64,000 nucleotides of DNA from Streptomyces spirodelae (lineage in GTDB: Bacteria; Actinomycetota; Actinomycetes; Streptomycetales; Streptomycetaceae): the NCBI RefSeq assembly GCF_017676385.1, contig NZ_JAFFZN010000002.1, positions 371,888 through 435,887 on the forward strand. The letters run 5' to 3'. Shown one piece after another: positions 33,574-42,270 of this stretch (position 1 is its first letter; every line of letters begins with the position of its first letter). The notes under the pieces were generated by a model that ran no database searches, had not been told where the DNA came from, and saw only the letters and a program-made list of their open reading frames with translations. The translations under genes and the position numbers were made by a program.

Positions 33574-34392
33574 GTGACCGAAGCACTCGCCCCGTCTCTG
33601 TCGTCCTCGTCCCCTTCGTCCCCGTCCTCCCCGCCACCGGCCGTCCGGCGTTCCGCCCGGACGGGGAGCGGCGGACTGCGCGGCGCCCTCGCCGCCGAGT
33701 GGACCAAACTGGTGTCGCTGCACTCGACCTGGTACCTGCTGCTGGGCGCGGCCGCGCTGACCGGGACCGTCGCCTCCGCGGCCGGTGTCCTCACCCACGA
33801 CCCCGCCGCCTCTCCCGCCGACCCCGCCGCGATCGCCGAACTCAACGGCGTCGGGCTCGTCCTGGCCGCGCTGGCCATGCTGTCGGTGACGGGGGAGTAC
33901 GCCACCGGAAGCGCCCGCACGGCGTTCTTGTGTGTGCCCCGCCGGGGGCGTCTGCTGGCCGCCAAGTACCTGCTGCTCGGCGCCGTCACCTTCGCAGCCG
34001 GACTGGCCTGCGCCGTGCTGGGCGCGGTGTGCGGCGCCCTGACGCTGGAGGAGAGCACCTTCGACGCCGGGGCTGTCTGCGGCCGCCTCCTCGCCGTCGC
34101 CGCCCACGCCGCGTTGCTGAGCGTACTGACCGTGGGGCTGGCCGCCGTGGTGCGCCGATCGGCCGGTACGGTCACGGCACTGTTCGGGCTGCTCTTCCTG
34201 CTGCCCGTGGGCCTGGACGTGCTGCCGGGCGGCGAGACAGCGGTGGACCTGCTGCCGGCCGGCGCCTCCGAGGCCCTGGTCCTCGGCGACAACGGCACCT
34301 ATGGCTGGGCCGCCGCGCTGCTGGTCCTCACCGGCTGGAGCCTCGCGTCCGTCGCGGCCGGTACGTGGGTGGTGCGGCGCCGCGACGTATGA
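33574..34392 (+). CDS. ABC-2 family transporter permease
   Basis: A 272-aa permease with a low-complexity Ser/Pro N-terminus (SLSSSSPSSPSSPPP), then LAAEWTKLVSLHSTWYLLLG, the standard opening of streptomycete permeases paired with CcmA-like ATPases. Six hydrophobic segments follow to the C-terminal RRRDV. It is coupled to the ATPase gene. It is convergent with the next gene across 11 bases. Confidence 0.9.
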   Translation: MTEALAPSLSSSSPSSPSSPPPAVRRSARTGSGGLRGALAAEWTKLVSLHSTWYLLLGAAALTGTVASAAGVLTHDPAASPADPAAIAELNGVGLVLAALAMLSVTGEYATGSARTAFLCVPRRGRLLAAKYLLLGAVTFAAGLACAVLGAVCGALTLEESTFDAGAVCGRLLAVAAHAALLSVLTVGLAAVVRRSAGTVTALFGLLFLLPVGLDVLPGGETAVDLLPAGASEALVLGDNGTYGWAAALLVLTGWSLASVAAGTWVVRRRDV

Positions 34393-34403
34393 CGGTGGCC
34401 GTA

Positions 34404-36224
34404 TCAGGGCAGGACGCGCGGGCGGGCCGGGGAGCCGCCCGCGCGTTGCGCCGACAGCCGCACCGAGGCGTCCCGCTCGGCGCGTACGGCCAGGGTGTTG
34501 CCGCTCGCCTCCGCCGGACCGTCCACCAGGCCGCTGCCGCGTGCCCGCAGGCGGGTGGCGCTCTCGTCGGCGGCGGCCAGCACGTACCAGTTGCCCTCGG
34601 TCGACTTCCACAGCAGCCCCGTCAGCAACTGTCCGGCACGCGGGCCGCACAGGCGGGTGTCCTCGGCCCGGGACGTGACAGCGCCCGGGCGCCCCGGAGC
34701 CGCGGCAGACGGCTGGAACTGCGTCATCACCCGGGCACCCGCACCCCGCCAGGTCCCGGCCCTGGTGCACACCCACACCGCCTCGCCGTCCCCGTCCGGC
34801 AGCCACTGCCGCGCGAACTGCCAGGAGTTGACCGCCTTGACCCCCCGGTCGAGCACCGCCGGAAGGTGGCAGACCGTACGCGCCAGCCGCTTCCGGGCGG
34901 CGCCGCCGGTGGCGGGCACCCGCCCGGCGCCGTCCGTCAGCCGGGCCGGGGTCAACTCGCCCAGGTCCGTGTACAGCTGCGTGTCCCGCGCGGCGCCGGG
35001 GCTGCCGCGCAGCGCCAGCCCCGGCCAGCTCTCGCACCGGCGCGGCAGTGTCACCGGCAGCGGCACCGGCTCGGTGACCCCGTCCTCGTCGCGGGCCAGC
35101 GGCCGGCCGGCCGTATCCGCCGGGTCCAGCAGATCCACCTCGGCGGCCTGCCGAATCCACGGCGCCGTCAGAAACCGCACCTCCTCCTCACTCCGCGTGA
35201 GGGCCAGCGCCCCGGAGGCCACCGTCCCAGCGCCCGCCGTACGGGACAGCTCCAACGACACACCGTCCTTCGCCGCGCTCGAACCGCTGTGCGGGTCCAG
35301 CGGCTCGGCGTACCGCGCCACCCGCAGCCCGTCGTACAGCAGCACCACAGCGCGCCCCTCCAGCCGCCCCGCGTACAGCAGGTGCGGCGGCCCGGGCGGC
35401 GGCCCCTTCGGCGTACCCGGTGCCGCGCTCACCCGCACATCAGCGCGCGGCCGCGCCCAGGTCACCAGCGCCCGGCGCAGCAACGATTCATCGCGGGTCA
35501 GGGCCCCCCGTGCCGGCCACACGGCGAAGTCCACGCGGGAAGCCTGCCGCCACGCTGTGTCGCTCACCCGGACCAACGCACCCGGGTCCAGCGCCCGTTC
35601 CCCGTCCGTGCCCCGCACCAGCGGCGGCCGCGCCGCAGCGTCCGGCCCCCAGGAGTCGCCGGGCACGCCCAGCAGCGCGCCGCACAGCAGCGCCGCCACG
35701 AGCGCGGCCCCCGCTGTTCGCCAGTGCCTGCGGCGGCGCACCAGATCGCGGGCGTACCAGGGCTGTGCCGCACACAGGCGGCACTCCGGCCCCGGCAGCT
35801 CCCAGGCGGGCTGGACCTCCGCCTGGGTCAGCGCTTCGTCCGGGTCCCGGACCCTGGCGGCCCGCAGCAGGCACCGGATGTCCGGGTCCGTCATCCGCTC
35901 CAGATGCCGGAGGGCGTACGCGGCACGGGCGGGCGCTCGCCGGTCCGCGGGCCGGGCGAGCGCCGCGCGCAGCACGCGAAGTCGCAGCCACGCGTAGGCG
36001 GGGTCCTCGCCCTCGCTCTCTCCCTCTCCCTCAGCGGGCTCCGGCCGTGGCCGGGGTGGCAGTACCGATGCCGACGCGCACCGGCGGGGGAGCGCTCTGC
36101 GGGTGAGCGCGTGCGCTCGGCGAGGGCTGTCGCCCAGTACGCAGTATGCGAGTCGGACCAGTCGTGTGTAGTGCTCGACGAGGGCGAGTTCGGCCTGCTC
36201 GACGTCCAGCGTCCCCTCACTCAC
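34404..36224 (-). CDS. Membrane protein with sigma-factor-like N-terminus
   Basis: A 606-aa protein I cannot name. Residues about 10-135 resemble the helices of a sigma-70-like domain: LALVEHYTRLVRLAYCVLGD at the start, then AYAWLRLRVLRAALA and helical repeats. A short Cys pair (PGPECRLCAAQ, about 146-156) comes just before a single membrane helix (about 168-188, TAGAALVAALLCGALLGV). The remaining 410 residues would be outside the cell, with FAVWPARG, LLYAGRLEGRAVVLLYDG and CGPRAGQLLTGLLW. Possible role: a membrane-anchored signalling protein. No cognate partner is adjacent. Confidence 0.75.
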   Translation of the reverse strand: MSEGTLDVEQAELALVEHYTRLVRLAYCVLGDSPRRAHALTRRALPRRCASASVLPPRPRPEPAEGEGESEGEDPAYAWLRLRVLRAALARPADRRAPARAAYALRHLERMTDPDIRCLLRAARVRDPDEALTQAEVQPAWELPGPECRLCAAQPWYARDLVRRRRHWRTAGAALVAALLCGALLGVPGDSWGPDAAARPPLVRGTDGERALDPGALVRVSDTAWRQASRVDFAVWPARGALTRDESLLRRALVTWARPRADVRVSAAPGTPKGPPPGPPHLLYAGRLEGRAVVLLYDGLRVARYAEPLDPHSGSSAAKDGVSLELSRTAGAGTVASGALALTRSEEEVRFLTAPWIRQAAEVDLLDPADTAGRPLARDEDGVTEPVPLPVTLPRRCESWPGLALRGSPGAARDTQLYTDLGELTPARLTDGAGRVPATGGAARKRLARTVCHLPAVLDRGVKAVNSWQFARQWLPDGDGEAVWVCTRAGTWRGAGARVMTQFQPSAAAPGRPGAVTSRAEDTRLCGPRAGQLLTGLLWKSTEGNWYVLAAADESATRLRARGSGLVDGPAEASGNTLAVRAERDASVRLSAQRAGGSPARPRVLP

Positions 36225-36318
36225 ACCCTCAGAACGATCCCCGCCCCCCGAGAGTCACCGCCACCATTGGCTGAGGCCCCGGCCATCTGATCCTCTTTCC
36301 TGCCAGGGCTCCTCCCCT

Positions 36319-39300
36319 CTAGGAGCGCACACCCGCGCCGGTGGATGCGCTGCCGAGGGCGCGGTGAGCCTCGGCCGCCGCTCGGGTGTGGTGGTGTGCC
36401 AGGTCGTCGCGGCCGAGGCGGGTGGCCAGTTCCGCGAGGACGGCGTGGGTGGAGCCCCAGGCCGCCGTGCCCATGCCGGCGACGATGAACTGGTCGGCGT
36501 ACGGGGCCAGCAGGTCGTACAGGCGCTGAGGGTCGGGGGTGCCGAGGCGGGCGGCGACGAGACCCCAGACGGGCAGCAGGAAGTCGGCGGTCCAGTCGTC
36601 CGCGAGGTCCGTGCCCCAGCGGGCGAGCAGCTCACTTGCCCGGCCGCTGCCCCCGGCCTCGGCGGTGGCCAGGATCGCGACGGGGCGCAGCGGCACCATG
36701 TCCGGCTCCTCGGCGGCGGCCACGAGGTCGTCGGCGATCTCCGCGACCCGGCCTTGTCCGCGCCGGCAGGTGTACGTGGTGACCAGGGTCCGCCAGCGTG
36801 CGCCCCAGGGCGTGGCGGCGAAACGCACTGCGGCGTACGTACCGACCAGCTCCTCCGCCTGCGCCCAGTGGCCGTCCAGGGTGGCGCGGGCGGTCTGCGC
36901 GACCCGCACGATCGACTCCAGCTCGGGGCGGGGCGCCTCCTTCAGCAGCCGTCGGCAGCGGTCCAGCTGCCGTTCCCAGGCAGGCAGGTCACCGAGGCGC
37001 AGCAGGCAGGACATCAGAAAGGCGCGGGCGATCAGCTCGGTGGAGCGGGGCAGACCGGGCAGTGCCGCCATCTCCCGGGCGGCATGCAGACGTTCGGCGT
37101 TGCGGCCGGGTGCGAAGCTCGCGAGCAGGTGGTTGCCCAGGGCGCGGGCGAGCAGCGCGGGGTCGCCGAGCCCGCGCGCCAGCTCCACCGCCTCGGCGGT
37201 GGCTCGCTCGCCCTCGGCGCGGCGCGGGGTGTAGTGCAGCTCGACGCCGAGGGCGCCGAGCAGGCCGACGCGGTCCCGGTCGTCGAGCTGTCCGGCCAGC
37301 AGCTCCTCGATCGCGTCGACGACCGGCTGCTTCACCGTGCCGTACGGGCGCCAGTTCCACAGCGTGGGGGCGGCGAAGGCGGTGAGGATACCGATGACGG
37401 CCTGTCGGTCGCCGGACTCACGGGCCAGGCCGAAGGCCGCGTCCAGGTCCCGTCCGGCGCCGGTGGCGTCGCCCACGGCGCGGCGCGCCTGGCCGAGGTC
37501 GGTGAGCAGCCGGGCGCGCCGCGCCATTCCCTCCTCGGCCGGCAGTGCGGACAACGCCAGTTCCCAGAACTCGACGGCCTCGGCGTATGCCTGCTGCCCG
37601 GTGGCGTGCCGGGCCGCGGCGGACGCGTGCTCCACCGCCTTGGGTGCGCCGCCGACCCGGGCGGCCGCGGCGAAGTGCCGGGCCAGGGTGGCGGATTCGG
37701 CCGCGGGCAGCACGGGTTCGAGCGCCTGGCCGATGTGCAGGTGCATCCGGGCGCGCTCGCGGCGGCTCAGCCCGGTGCGCAGGGCGTCGCGCACCAGCGC
37801 GTGCCGGAAGCGGTAGTCGGGCCCGTCCGGCGGCTCGGTGAGCAGGCCGGTGGCGACAGCCGGTTCGAGCGCGTCCAGCACGTCCTCGACGGGGCGGCCG
37901 CTGACGGCGGAGAGCAGGTCGGCGTCCGTCTCGGCACCGGCCACCGCGGCGGCGCGCAGCAGCCGCGCGGTCTCCTCGGGGAGGCGGGCGACGCGGCGCT
38001 CGATGACCTCCCGCACGCCCGCGGGCAGCGCGTCTTCGACGCCGCCCTCGCTCTCCCGCAGCCGCAGCACCTCGCCCAGGTAGAAGGGGTTGCCGCCGGT
38101 GCGGTGCAGCAGTGGTTGTGACAGGTCCTCGCCAACTCCCCGGGCTCGCAGGTACGCCGCCACGTCGACGGCCGTGAACGGCCGCAGCTCCACCCGCGAC
38201 GTCCTCTCGAGGCGGGCCAGCGCGCCGAGGGTGTCGCGCAGCGCGCCGGGGTGGTCGCCGGGCTCGGGACGGAGGGTTATGAGGACGAGCACGGGCTGAC
38301 GGGCGACGGCGTCGGCCGCGTACGACAGAAGCCGCAGCGAAGAGACGTCCGCCCACTGCAGGTCGTCGAGGATGATCAGCAGTGGCCCGTCTCGTGCGGT
38401 CAGCGCCGATACGACGCGCTCGTACCGCTCGTACAGAGCCGCGTCCGGGTCCGCGGCGGGCTCTCCGTCCGTCAACAGGGCCCCGGCGGCGTCGTCGACC
38501 GCCGCCCGCAGCACCTGGACCCACGGCCAGAAGGCGGGCGCGGTGCCGTCGACGCAGCCGCCCCGGGCCACGGCGAAGCCGCGTGCCGCGGCCCGTTCGG
38601 CCACCTCGCCGGCGTACCGGGTCTTGCCGATCCCCGCCTCGCCGGTCACCAGCAGGGCTCCGCCGCGGCCGCCCCGTGCCGCGCTCAGCCGCTCCTCGGC
38701 CAGCGCCAGCTCGGCGTCCCTGGCGATGAGCCCGTCGGCCCGTGCGGTGGGCCGGTCCCGCGGAACGGGCGCCGAGACGGGCTGTGGCAGGGCCGGGAGC
38801 CGCAGTTCGGGGGCCTGTTCGAACACTGCCTGCTCCAGTTGGCGCAGCTCCGGCCCCGGCTGCAGCCCCAAGTCGTCGTCGAGCCTGGAGCGCACCCGGC
38901 GCAGCGCGGCGAGCGCGTCCGCCTGTCGGCCGGTGCGGTACAGCGCCAGCACGAGCAGCGCCCAGCCGCGCTCGCGGTACGGCTGCTCCACGGTCTGCGC
39001 CTCCAGGCCAGGTACGCATGCCGCCGCCTCGCCCAGCGCCAGCCTGGCCTCGTACCTGTCCTCCAGCGCCGCCGCCCGCACCTCGGCCAGCCGCGCGGCC
39101 ACCGGCCGGGCGAAGCTCTCGTCGGCGAACTCGCCCAGCGGCCGACCACGCCACAGCTCCAGCGCCCGGCTCAGCACCCGGACCGCCTCGGCGTGTTCGC
39201 CCCGCGCCAGCGCCGCGCGCCCCTCGTCGGCCCAGGCCGTGAAGCGTTCCAGATCGACCCGGCCGGGTGCGACGGCGAGCAGATAGCCCGGTTCACGGGT

Positions 39301-39576
39301 GAGCAGCAGCCGTGGCGGGGTGCGCGGCGGGCGGTCGGGTTCGAGCACTTTGCGCAGATGGGCGACGTACGCCTGCAGGGTGCGGGTGGCCTGCGCGGGC
39401 GGCTCGCCGGACCACAGCTCCTCGATCAACCGGTCCAGGGACACCACGCGGCCGGGCTCCAGGGCCAGCATCGCGATCAGGGCCCGCTGCTTGCGGGTGC
39501 CCAGATCCCGTGGCCGCCCGGCCTCGTCGACGACCTCCACGGTCCCGAACAGCCGGAACTCCGGGCTTCCTGGCAT
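36319..39576 (-). CDS. AfsR/SARP-type regulator with ATPase domain
   Basis: A 1085-aa regulator. Residues 5-100 are an OmpR-type winged helix (LGTRKQRALIAMLALEPGRV, LQAYVAHLRKVLEP), 105-255 a bacterial transcriptional activation domain, then an AAA/NACHT-like ATPase with Walker A TGEAGIGKT (311-319) and Walker B LLIILDDLQWAD, and a long helical (TPR-like) C-terminus. There is no C-terminal LuxR HTH. Start ATG 39576 has GGGAG upstream; the longer frame is rejected. It is divergent from an FAD oxidoreductase, its likeliest target. Regulators of this class activate secondary metabolism or single enzymes. Confidence 0.9.
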   Translation of the reverse strand: MPGSPEFRLFGTVEVVDEAGRPRDLGTRKQRALIAMLALEPGRVVSLDRLIEELWSGEPPAQATRTLQAYVAHLRKVLEPDRPPRTPPRLLLTREPGYLLAVAPGRVDLERFTAWADEGRAALARGEHAEAVRVLSRALELWRGRPLGEFADESFARPVAARLAEVRAAALEDRYEARLALGEAAACVPGLEAQTVEQPYRERGWALLVLALYRTGRQADALAALRRVRSRLDDDLGLQPGPELRQLEQAVFEQAPELRLPALPQPVSAPVPRDRPTARADGLIARDAELALAEERLSAARGGRGGALLVTGEAGIGKTRYAGEVAERAAARGFAVARGGCVDGTAPAFWPWVQVLRAAVDDAAGALLTDGEPAADPDAALYERYERVVSALTARDGPLLIILDDLQWADVSSLRLLSYAADAVARQPVLVLITLRPEPGDHPGALRDTLGALARLERTSRVELRPFTAVDVAAYLRARGVGEDLSQPLLHRTGGNPFYLGEVLRLRESEGGVEDALPAGVREVIERRVARLPEETARLLRAAAVAGAETDADLLSAVSGRPVEDVLDALEPAVATGLLTEPPDGPDYRFRHALVRDALRTGLSRRERARMHLHIGQALEPVLPAAESATLARHFAAAARVGGAPKAVEHASAAARHATGQQAYAEAVEFWELALSALPAEEGMARRARLLTDLGQARRAVGDATGAGRDLDAAFGLARESGDRQAVIGILTAFAAPTLWNWRPYGTVKQPVVDAIEELLAGQLDDRDRVGLLGALGVELHYTPRRAEGERATAEAVELARGLGDPALLARALGNHLLASFAPGRNAERLHAAREMAALPGLPRSTELIARAFLMSCLLRLGDLPAWERQLDRCRRLLKEAPRPELESIVRVAQTARATLDGHWAQAEELVGTYAAVRFAATPWGARWRTLVTTYTCRRGQGRVAEIADDLVAAAEEPDMVPLRPVAILATAEAGGSGRASELLARWGTDLADDWTADFLLPVWGLVAARLGTPDPQRLYDLLAPYADQFIVAGMGTAAWGSTHAVLAELATRLGRDDLAHHHTRAAAEAHRALGSASTGAGVRS

Positions 39577-39682
39577 GACTCGCTCCCTCTCCCGCGGCCC
39601 TGTGCGACCGCAGCCTGCTGCGAACTGCGACCTCAACCCGATCCCAGCTCAACCCCAGACCTGCGGCCCGAAGCTAGCGGCA

Positions 39683-39700
39683 TCGAACAGCGAACGAACG
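39683..39700 (-). promoter_or_regulatory. SARP-like direct repeat in the divergent promoter
   Basis: On the minus strand CGTTCGT and TGTTCGA are heptamers 11 bp apart (39700-39694 and 39689-39683), the spacing bound by OmpR-type SARP domains. TAGCTT, a possible -10 for the regulator gene, follows 6 bases later. On the plus strand the site abuts the Shine-Dalgarno of the FAD gene. This fits autoregulation, but two heptamers at this GC content could occur by chance. Confidence 0.35.
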
Positions 39701-39714
39701 AGAGGAAGACAGCG

Positions 39715-41031
39715 ATGACTATCGGAAACGATCTGCGCTCCGCGGTCAAGGGCCGGATTCTCACCCCCGGCGACGAGGGCTTCGACGCCGCCCGCCGCCC
39801 CTGGAACCTCGCGGTCGATCAGCGGGTGGCGGCCGTTGTGGACGCGGCGGACGCCGACGACGTCGCCGCCGTGGTCCGCCGGGCCCGCCTGGCGGGTCTG
39901 GCGGTCCTGGCCCAGCCCAGCGGGCACGGTGCCACCGGGGACGTGGACGGCGCGATCCTGCTGCGCACGGGCGGCCTCGGCGGTGTCGAGATCCGCCCTG
40001 AGCAGCGGCTGGCCCGGGTGGGCGCGGGCGTGAAGTGGGGTGAGGTCCTTCGCGCGGCGGGCCCGCACGGGCTGACCGGACTCGCGGGCAGTTCCCCCGC
40101 GGTCAGCGTCACCGGGTACACCTTGGGCGGTGGGCTGAGCTGGTTCAGCCGCGCGTACGGCTTCGCGGCAGACAGCGTCCGTGCGTTCGATGTCGTGGAC
40201 GCGGACGGCGCACGGCGGCGGGTGACAGCGGAGTCGGACCCGGAGCTGTTCTGGGCCCTTCGCGGCGGCAGCGGCGAGTTCGCCGCCGTCACCGCCCTGG
40301 AATTCGCCCTGCACCCGGCGCCGAATCTGTACGGCGGGCGGATGCTGTGGCCGGCGGCCGCCGCGCCCGCGGTGTTCGAGGTGTATCGCGAGGTGACCGC
40401 CCGGGCGCCGGACGAGCTCTCGGTCTGGTACGACCTGCTGCAGTTCCCCGGAGCCCCGGCGATGGTCGCCGTGGACGCCACCTACCTGGGCCAGACCTGG
40501 GAGGGTGCCGATCTGCTGCGCGCTTTCGAGAAGATCGATGGCCGGATCAGCGACTCCCGCGGCCCGCTCCCGGTAGCCGACCTGGGCACCATCACCGCCG
40601 AGCCCACCGACCCGGGCCCCGGCATGTCCCGCGCCGAGCTGCTGACCGAACTGACGGCCGAGGTGGCGCAGGCCCTGCTGGCCGAGCCGGTCGACCCGCT
40701 GCTGAGCGTGCAGCTGCGCCACCTCGGCGGAGCGCTGACCCGGCCCGCAGCCGACGCCGGGGCCTGCGGGGCGCTCTCCGAGCCGTACCTGCTGTACACG
40801 TTCGGCATCCCGGCCACACCCGAGAAGGCGGCGGCCGTCCGCGAGCGGCAGCGCGAGCTGGCCGCCACCCTCACCCCGTACACCAGCGGCCGCAAGCCCT
40901 ACACGTTCCTCGCCCCCGGCGAGCGGGCCGCGAGCGCCTTCACCCCGGACGCGCTGGGCCGACTGCGCGCGCTGAAGCACGAGCGCGACCCCCGTGGCGT
41001 CTTCCGCACCAACTTCCCCGTCCTCGACTGA
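39715..41031 (+). CDS. FAD-binding (BBE/GlcD-like) oxidoreductase
   Basis: A 438-aa flavoenzyme of the PCMH/FAD_binding_4 fold: AVVRRARLAGLAVLAQPSGHG (P-loop with the usual His), GVKWGEVLRAAGPHGL, and GYTLGGGLSWFSRAYGF. No C-terminal berberine-bridge Cys is visible; it ends LKHERDPRGVFRTNFPVLD, typical of the substrate domain. ATG 39715 has AGAGGAAG upstream. It is probably oxidase-like, acting on a secondary metabolite or sugar, and controlled by the divergent AfsR-type regulator. Confidence 0.88.
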   Translation: MTIGNDLRSAVKGRILTPGDEGFDAARRPWNLAVDQRVAAVVDAADADDVAAVVRRARLAGLAVLAQPSGHGATGDVDGAILLRTGGLGGVEIRPEQRLARVGAGVKWGEVLRAAGPHGLTGLAGSSPAVSVTGYTLGGGLSWFSRAYGFAADSVRAFDVVDADGARRRVTAESDPELFWALRGGSGEFAAVTALEFALHPAPNLYGGRMLWPAAAAPAVFEVYREVTARAPDELSVWYDLLQFPGAPAMVAVDATYLGQTWEGADLLRAFEKIDGRISDSRGPLPVADLGTITAEPTDPGPGMSRAELLTELTAEVAQALLAEPVDPLLSVQLRHLGGALTRPAADAGACGALSEPYLLYTFGIPATPEKAAAVRERQRELAATLTPYTSGRKPYTFLAPGERAASAFTPDALGRLRALKHERDPRGVFRTNFPVLD

Positions 41032-41099
41032 CCATGCGAAAGGCACGCACGGGATACGGCCACCACCCGTCACCCACCAACGGAGCGGCAGCGTCGGGG

Positions 41100-42230
41100 T
41101 CACCCCGGGAGGGGGGTGGCGGGGAGTTCGAGGGTGATCATGGTGGGGCCGCCCTCGGGGCTGCTCACGGCAAGGACACCGTCGAACTGGGCGAGCCGTC
41201 GCTGAACGCCGCCCAACCCCGAGCCGGTGCCCTCCGACGTGGCACCCCCTTTGCCGTCATCGGTGACCGTCACCCGGATGACGGAGGCCCCCGAGACGTC
41301 GGCGGCGAACAGCACGTCGAGCCACACCTTTTTCGGGTCCGCGTGCTTCGCCGCATTCGTGAGCAGCTCGCTCACAGCGAAGTACACCGCCGTCTCCACG
41401 GGCTCGTCGAAACGGCCCGGCAGTTCGATGTCGTCCTCCACCGGCACCGGCATCCGCAGCGCCAGCGCGCGCAGCGCGTCGGGGAGCCCCCGCTCGGCGA
41501 GCACCGGCGGGTGGATGCCCCGCACCAGATCCCGCAGCTCGGTCAACGCCTCAGCGGAGTTCGCCCGCGCCTGCGCGATCATCTTCTTCGCCCGCGCGGG
41601 GTCCCGCTCGACGAGCGCCTCGATGGTGCCCAGGCTCATGCCCATGGCGACCAGCCGTGCCTGCGCGCCGTCGTGCAGATCGCGTTCGATCCGCCGCAGC
41701 TCCGCCGCGGAGGCGTCCACCGCGTCGTGCCGCGTCTCGTACAGCTGCTCGACGCGCTGCGCCAGCAGCATCTCGCGGGTGGGTTCCAGCATCGCCTTGG
41801 TGATCCGGTGGTTGACCGGCAGCAGCGGCGGCAGCAGGGCCGTGGTGAAGCCCGCGGTCATATCGGCGGGCAGCCAGGCCAGGTCCCGCCAGGTCGCCGG
41901 GTCCTTGAGCAGCAGTACGCAGCGCTCGACTTGGCCCACGACGCCGCTGCGCAGCTCACGCGGCCAGGGACGGTAGGGCCGGGGCACCTCCAGGCCGCCC
42001 CAGTCGCGCACGAGCCGCCTCCGCTGGTCCGCGTACCAGCGGAGGGCCTGCTGGGTGGGCGGCGTGGTGAAGACGCCCACCCCGATCGGCAGCAGCACGA
42101 TCGAGACGACGCAGAGCGTGAACAGCAGGATGGACAGCGGGAGGGTGACGACCGCGAGCGCGGGTCCTCGCACGAGAGCCAGCATCAGCTCGTGTGTCTG
42201 TACCGCGGCCCGCGGTCTGTCCTCCGTCAC
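41100..42230 (-). CDS. Sensor histidine kinase with shortened sensor domain
   Basis: A 376-aa kinase of the Putative-sensor/HisKA_3 group. Membrane helices lie at about 25-56, and the phospho-His is His186 (RIERDLHDGAQARLVAMGM). The HATPase shows SELLTNAAKHA, TVTDDGKGG and SGLGGVQRRL. Compared with its paralogue at 56588 (450 aa), about 65-70 residues of the sensor region, including helices 3-4, are missing between WLPADMTAGFTTALLP and NHRITKAMLEP. The kinase core is intact. It is in line with, but separated by the GH89 gene from, the response regulator at 45561. Confidence 0.92.
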   Translation of the reverse strand: MTEDRPRAAVQTHELMLALVRGPALAVVTLPLSILLFTLCVVSIVLLPIGVGVFTTPPTQQALRWYADQRRRLVRDWGGLEVPRPYRPWPRELRSGVVGQVERCVLLLKDPATWRDLAWLPADMTAGFTTALLPPLLPVNHRITKAMLEPTREMLLAQRVEQLYETRHDAVDASAAELRRIERDLHDGAQARLVAMGMSLGTIEALVERDPARAKKMIAQARANSAEALTELRDLVRGIHPPVLAERGLPDALRALALRMPVPVEDDIELPGRFDEPVETAVYFAVSELLTNAAKHADPKKVWLDVLFAADVSGASVIRVTVTDDGKGGATSEGTGSGLGGVQRRLAQFDGVLAVSSPEGGPTMITLELPATPLPG

Positions 42231-42270
42231 GTCTGCCGTGCCCCCACTCCTCGGTCCCGGCCGGTCGGTC

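Noticed and set aside
32477..34298. Large minus-strand frames opposite the ABC transporter genes
   Set aside because: They are shadows of the ATPase and permease genes; the only real domain in them is the response regulator ending at 31820.
39577..39636. 20-residue N-terminal extension of the AfsR-type regulator
   Set aside because: ATG 39576 has a good GGGAG and begins the winged helix at the expected place; the extension has no family character and would cover the promoter.
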